A stretch of DNA of 64,000 nucleotides, from positions 1 through 64,000 of the forward strand of contig JASANG010002607.1 in assembly GCA_030248215.1 (NCBI GenBank), read 5' to 3'. The stretch is from Enoplolaimus lenunculus. Lineage: Eukaryota > Nematoda > Enoplea > Enoplida > Thoracostomopsidae. Positions 60,901 to 64,000 of the stretch are shown one piece after another; within the stretch, counting starts at the first letter, position 1, and every line of letters starts with the position of its first letter. The position numbers and the translations under genes are program-made. The notes beneath the pieces are model-generated. The model saw nothing but the letters and a program-made list of their open reading frames with translations. It was not told where the DNA came from and made no database searches.

Positions 60901-63885
60901 TAGAACTGAATCAAAATCAGAATAAAGACGGTAACGGCAAAGCATATAACGGAAAAGCATATATTACAAAAATTTTCAATTTAAACTTTTTTCGTTCAGT
61001 AGTTTGCAGAAATATAGTCATTAGGAGTGGCGCTACACTTTTAATAAGGACCGACACCATCCATCACAGTCCGGCGCCGTACGTACCATCCGATGCCGTG
61101 CGTCACCGTCCGTCACCAGTAAAATTGGAACTCATGAAATAACAACCTATGTACTATCAGTAGCGTCCCATTTTGATAAAAGAATGACAGCCTCAATATT
61201 TCATACTTTGATTTTGCGTATTTATAGTTGCCAAGTGAACACTAATCTCGTTTACTTTATCACCGGTATCAGCACTAAGTGAATCATTCGTAGACTTTAA
61301 AAGATCCAGTTCTCTGAAACCAAATTGTAAACACTGCACGACGTTTTGTCAAATGTGTACTGTCCTGAGCCAGTGTGCGATTGGTGCTTTTACTTCGCTA
61401 AGCCCGTCCGTGATTGGTGTTTTCACTTCGCTAAGCCCCTCCGTGATTGGTGTTTTCACTTCGTTGAGCAAGTCTGTGATTGGTGTTTTCACTTCACTAA
61501 GCTCGCCCGTGATTGGTGTTTTCTCCTGTTGCAATTATAGCAGTACCCTTTATAAAAATAACTTGACATTCAGAAATTAACATCAAATAAATTTAAAACT
61601 AAAATAAAATCACTAACTTAGCTTGAGTATCAAATAACTCTTTTTGCTTGCTTAACTTCGTTTCTAGTTCCGACAGCTGTAGTTCCTAAAACAGTTTAAA
61701 ATCACAGTCACAAATGAACAAAACAATTTCAACCAAATCTGACACTCTCACTTATAACCAAAATCAGAATTAAATGTGCAGTAGTCACAACTGCGCCCGC
61801 GGTTGCGGTTTAATAACCGTGTCTTACCTTTCCTTGAACGCGACCTGTCGAGTCTAGAGACGCGATTGCTGTCGCGCCTCAAACGATGGTTTCAACCGCG
61901 TTTACAAAAAATTGCAAAAATTAAAACTATCAATCGCGATTGCGGTCGTCGTTATGGTCGCAGTAACCGCTCGCGGTCGAAATTGCTTTTGCTACCGACT
62001 GCGTCCAAGAAGCGAGCAACCACGAGACTCCGTGACTGTACATTGTTTCCGCCATTACACACTTTAGTGACGTAGTTTTCGATCAAAAATCGTAAGAAAG
62101 TTCCGTAGACCAAACTACTAACTTTTTCCGCAATTGTTGCTAGACTAACGTCCAATTTTTGTTGTAAATCATTAAGCGATGGTGATGAAAGCTCGGCAGC
62201 TGACTTGCTGGCGTGTTCCAATTCCGTCAATTCTGTTCTCAACGAAGAGGTCTCTGTTTCGAGATTCGAAATCTGTCTGAAAACCAAATAAAACAAAACG
62301 TTATCAATATTTCATTGCACTTAAACCCTAGCATTTATAATACACAATTACCTAAGCTACAAAATTTCTATCAATATTTTCATAAATATGGCGCTCAGGG
62401 GTGTAGATAGCCAGGGTTTCGTTTCGGGAGGGGATCATTACGTCTTAATGTTTTTTGGGGATGAGCGTAGCGAGTGTGAAACATTTTTATCATCTGTATG
62501 CAGATTCTTCAAAAACCTGTAAGGATTTCGCTATACTTTTGATATGCGGCGCCGTCCGTCAACGTGCGGTACAGAACGCAAATAACTCACGTACGATAGC
62601 GTGCAGTGACGGACGGCGCCGTACGGGTCACGACGGTGACGCACGGTTGACGCAACTGACAGACGGCGCCGGACGTCAAATATAGCGCAACCCTAAAAGT
62701 GACCTTTAGAAGTCTCTAAAAATTCCTGGATCGAAATATATTCCCCCTATGGACCTATGATATTCAGCTCACTACTCCGAAACTCACTCGTTCTTTTGGT
62801 TTTGCTCTTCTTGATCTTTATTTCGTTGGGATACCAATGTTTCAAGCTTCGACGCCTGCAGAAAATTAAAAAAATACTTTCTTGTTTTCGACTTAAAATG
62901 ACATATCAATTCAGTCCCAACGTATGATTTCAGCTCCACGTTATCAAACCGCTAATACAAGTTGTTTAATTTACAAAACACGGCTATTGCAGTGAACTTT
63001 TTGGTCTTATAAACAGCGCATGATACGTATAGTACAACCCTTTGCTGAAATAGCGAGTGCCACAAAAAATTGGTCAGAGTTACCGTATCGCAGAGCTTTT
63101 TCTCAAGCTCAAGTTTTTCCGCCATCTGTTTATCGTAATCGGCAGACCGATTGCTTAGCTGTTGGCTATGAGTTGTTTTAATTGAATCAAGTTCATTCTT
63201 CAGTGAACTTACGTCAACCAAAGATTGTTCCATTTGCTGAGTTAAATTTTCAATTTCTTTCAGTTTGTCTGATATCATACTTAAAGACAATAGCAAGAAA
63301 TAAAAAAACAAACTGAAATCGATACAACAGTGAATAAATTAAAAATTTGTGATTGTCAGACAACAATCCATATGTTTGAGTAACTAAAATAAATTAACCC
63401 TTTCGCACATGAATATTCACTATTGCTTATATCACCACTCCGGTATAGGAGCTTGACGTTAAACACTGCACCTCTATATATTGCACTACGTTGCTCACAG
63501 TCTACCCTATGTGAGAAGAAATTATACACAGTAATCATAATTTTTTACATTAACCCTTTCGCACATGAAAGTTCACTATTTCTTATAAGAATTTAACTTG
63601 AAGCCAGTATTCCAATTCCAGCCTCACGGGTTGAAGCCGTTTACCATCACCACTCAGCTACAAGAGCTTGACGATCGAGCCCAAGGGGACTCTCACGTCA
63701 TCTGAAGATATTAAGATTAGTATCAAACCATCGTTTGCGATCTATACAAGAATACAATGGTGCGCGGATAACGTAAAAACAAATACTCAATTAACAAATA
63801 GTATAACTGACTGTTACCTGTCTTTTTCTTCTATCAACTTCAAATGGTCACCGTCACGGACTGCCATCTGCTCCAATTTTGCTGT
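51996..63885 (-). CDS. CLIP1: CLIP-170 family microtubule plus-end protein, C-terminal 733 residues, 20 exons
   Basis: CLIP-170 tracks growing microtubule ends; its coiled coil dimerises it and its zinc knuckles bind dynactin p150 (family knowledge). Exons: 63818-63885, 63084-63279, 62788-62855, 62123-62276, 61618-61685, 61207-61313, 60390-60499, 59744-59914, 59237-59338, 58522-58659, 56996-57102, 56618-56717, 56118-56170, 55634-55763, 54929-55157, 53945-53972, 53421-53466, 53069-53175, 52547-52716, 51996-52045. All phases match (2202 bases). About 600 residues are coiled coil. [20 protein letters not shown] is almost identical to human CLIP1. Zinc knuckles are [19 protein letters not shown] and [17 protein letters not shown]. 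The protein ends GDTETF, the EEY/F-like tail read by CAP-Gly domains. The N-terminal CAP-Gly domains would lie right of the window. The 28-nt exon 53945-53972 is inferred from splice sites and phase. An extra CX2C (QKCSRCAEN) precedes the conserved segment. Confidence 0.9.
53612..53849. mobile_element. MITE of the GCCCATATTCTCAAATGTG family
   Basis: The left end GCCCATATTCTCAAATGTG is roughly inverted at the right as CACATTTTCGAAAATAC. The inside has CACTTATCGCCAGTTAGC and ACCAACTGGTGATAGGTGC words. Fragments occur at 18186 and 52205. It lies in a CLIP intron. Confidence 0.65.
56338..56400. repeat. 18-bp tandem repeat, ~3 copies
   Basis: The unit is GACCCGATGATGGGCGGC, in a CLIP intron. The unit length is a multiple of three, but there is no splice context for an exon. 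Confidence 0.8.
57486..58310. mobile_element. TIR element of the TAGGGTTGCGCTATA family, swollen by a minisatellite
   Basis: The left end GGGTGGCGCTATATTCG follows TA; the right end CGCATAGCGCAATCC is its worn inverse. The short relatives at 59101-59224 and 62523-62693 share the ends and the GACGGCGCC-rich inside but lack the array. It lies in a CLIP intron. Confidence 0.7.
57755..58255. repeat. GC-rich 21-bp minisatellite (about two dozen units)
   Basis: The main unit starts GACGGGTGACCGACGGCG. The right-hand units shift to GACGGACGGCGCCGG with ACTGGTG, so the array has at least two unit types in blocks. A 21-bp unit keeps several frames open on both strands, giving four spurious ORFs of 177-226 codons (TRPAPSV-, RRRPSPV- and GRVTDGA-like repeats). 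Confidence 0.95.
59101..59224. mobile_element. Short MITE, GGGTTGCGCTATA termini, TA duplication
   Basis: GGGTTGCGCTATA at left and TATAGCGCAACCC at right are perfect inverses, flanked by TA. The inside is GCCGCACGGCGGCACGCGG-rich and nearly palindromic. It ends 13 bp from the donor side of the CLIP exon at 59237-59338, so it sits within the splice-donor flank of that intron. Confidence 0.85.
59507..59727. mobile_element. MITE of the GCCC-TATTCTCAAATG family
   Basis: GGCCCCTATTATTCTCAAATG at left is the worn inverse of CATTTCAGAATACGGCC at right; the inside has ACCAACTGGTGATTGGTGC. Its right end lies 16 bp from the CLIP exon at 59744-59914. Confidence 0.7.
61023..61130. repeat. Fragment of the TAGGGTTGCGCTATA family
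   Basis: The left end AGGAGTGGCGCTACACTT is followed by CCGGCGCCGTACG and GTCACCGTCC words; the right terminus is lost. Confidence 0.55.
61379..61525. repeat. 33-bp minisatellite, ~4.5 units
   Basis: The unit is GTGATTGGTGTTTTCACTTC followed by GCTAAGCCCCTCC, in a CLIP intron. ORFs with repeated VKTPIT or VIGVFTSLS on either strand are products of the array. Confidence 0.9.
62523..62693. mobile_element. MITE of the TAGGGTTGCGCTATA family
   Basis: The right end TATAGCGCAACCC is perfect and followed by TA; the left end GGATTTCGCTATACTT is worn. The inside has GACGGACGGCGCCGTACGGG and GACGGCGCCGGACG. Confidence 0.75.
63394..63525. mobile_element. piggyBac-like MITE, internally deleted (copy D)
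   Basis: TTAACCCTTTCGCACATGAA at left and CTATGTGAGAAG at right; the core is shortened but keeps CACCACTCCGGTATAGGAGC. Confidence 0.6.
63550..63705. mobile_element. piggyBac-like MITE, right end lost (copy E)
   Basis: TTAACCCTTTCGCACATGAA at left, then the tRNA-like core with CCATCACCACTCAGCTA and CTCACGTCATCTG, after which similarity stops. It lies 25 bp from copy D, in the same orientation. Confidence 0.6.
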
Positions 63886-64000
63886 CTAAAAGAACAAAAG
63901 GATTAAAGACATGGAAATTTTCCTATGCAATGGTTAACGCCTTGTCAATCAACAAGCTAAATGTATATAATGAACTAACTTAATCTCGTGAGCGAAGTGA

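Noticed and set aside
61346-61580. ORFs with VKTPIT or VIGVFTSLS repeats
   Set aside because: 33-bp minisatellite in a CLIP intron, open on both strands.
63978-64000. Possible further CLIP exon at the right edge
   Set aside because: A donor-like GTTAGT is present, but the phase required by exon 63818-63885 would put a stop at its end; too little sequence to judge.

Overview
This window is animal (metazoan) nuclear DNA and most likely comes from a nematode. It is AT-rich, its genes are broken into many small exons with GT-AG introns, and intergenic and intronic DNA is packed with short inverted-repeat transposons. Degenerate runs of TTAGGC, the nematode telomere motif, recur at about 9500, 17450, 24340, 29460, 49575, 51730 and 60600. 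The LC3 gene here resembles nematode LGG-2. I cannot name the species; an early-branching nematode with an inflated genome would fit.

I reconstructed five host genes by translating exons and checking that splice phases match. (1) CDK5RAP3, minus strand, 3312-7389: seven exons covering the N-terminal 216 residues, with the 3' half absent. (2) An LC3/LGG-2-type Atg8 gene, minus, 14049-15649: five exons, complete, 167 aa. (3) MCCC1, the biotin-bearing subunit of methylcrotonoyl-CoA carboxylase, plus, 18489-22995: six exons, complete, 767 aa. (4) A SENP6/SENP7 (Ulp2-type) SUMO protease, minus, 31584-44466: 13 coding exons, with a probable upstream first coding exon at 47155-47879. (5) A CLIP-170 family microtubule plus-end protein, minus, 51996 to beyond the right edge: 20 exons encoding the last 733 residues (coiled coil, two zinc knuckles, C-terminal ETF). 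A LINE with an open 741-codon reverse-transcriptase frame lies at 24679-26904.

The left edge (1-6283) is a large palindrome. The + arm holds a near-identical inverted copy of CDK5RAP3 exons 3-5. The arms lose identity inside a short hAT-like element, and the arm-1 copy of that element has mismatched flanks. This points to recombination or template switching between inverted copies of one MITE family, or to an assembly fold-back.

The rest is mobile and repetitive DNA: hAT-like MITEs with 8-bp target duplications, TTAA-flanked piggyBac-like MITEs with a tRNA-like core, TA-flanked elements (one containing a GC-rich 21-bp minisatellite), fold-back elements, and a TTA-flanked element full of CATATG palindromes around a 20-bp minisatellite. 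CDK5RAP3 and LC3 both belong to the UFMylation/ER-phagy field, but nothing in the sequence shows that their proximity matters. I saw no LTR retroelement, retrovirus-like element, Polinton or CRISPR array.
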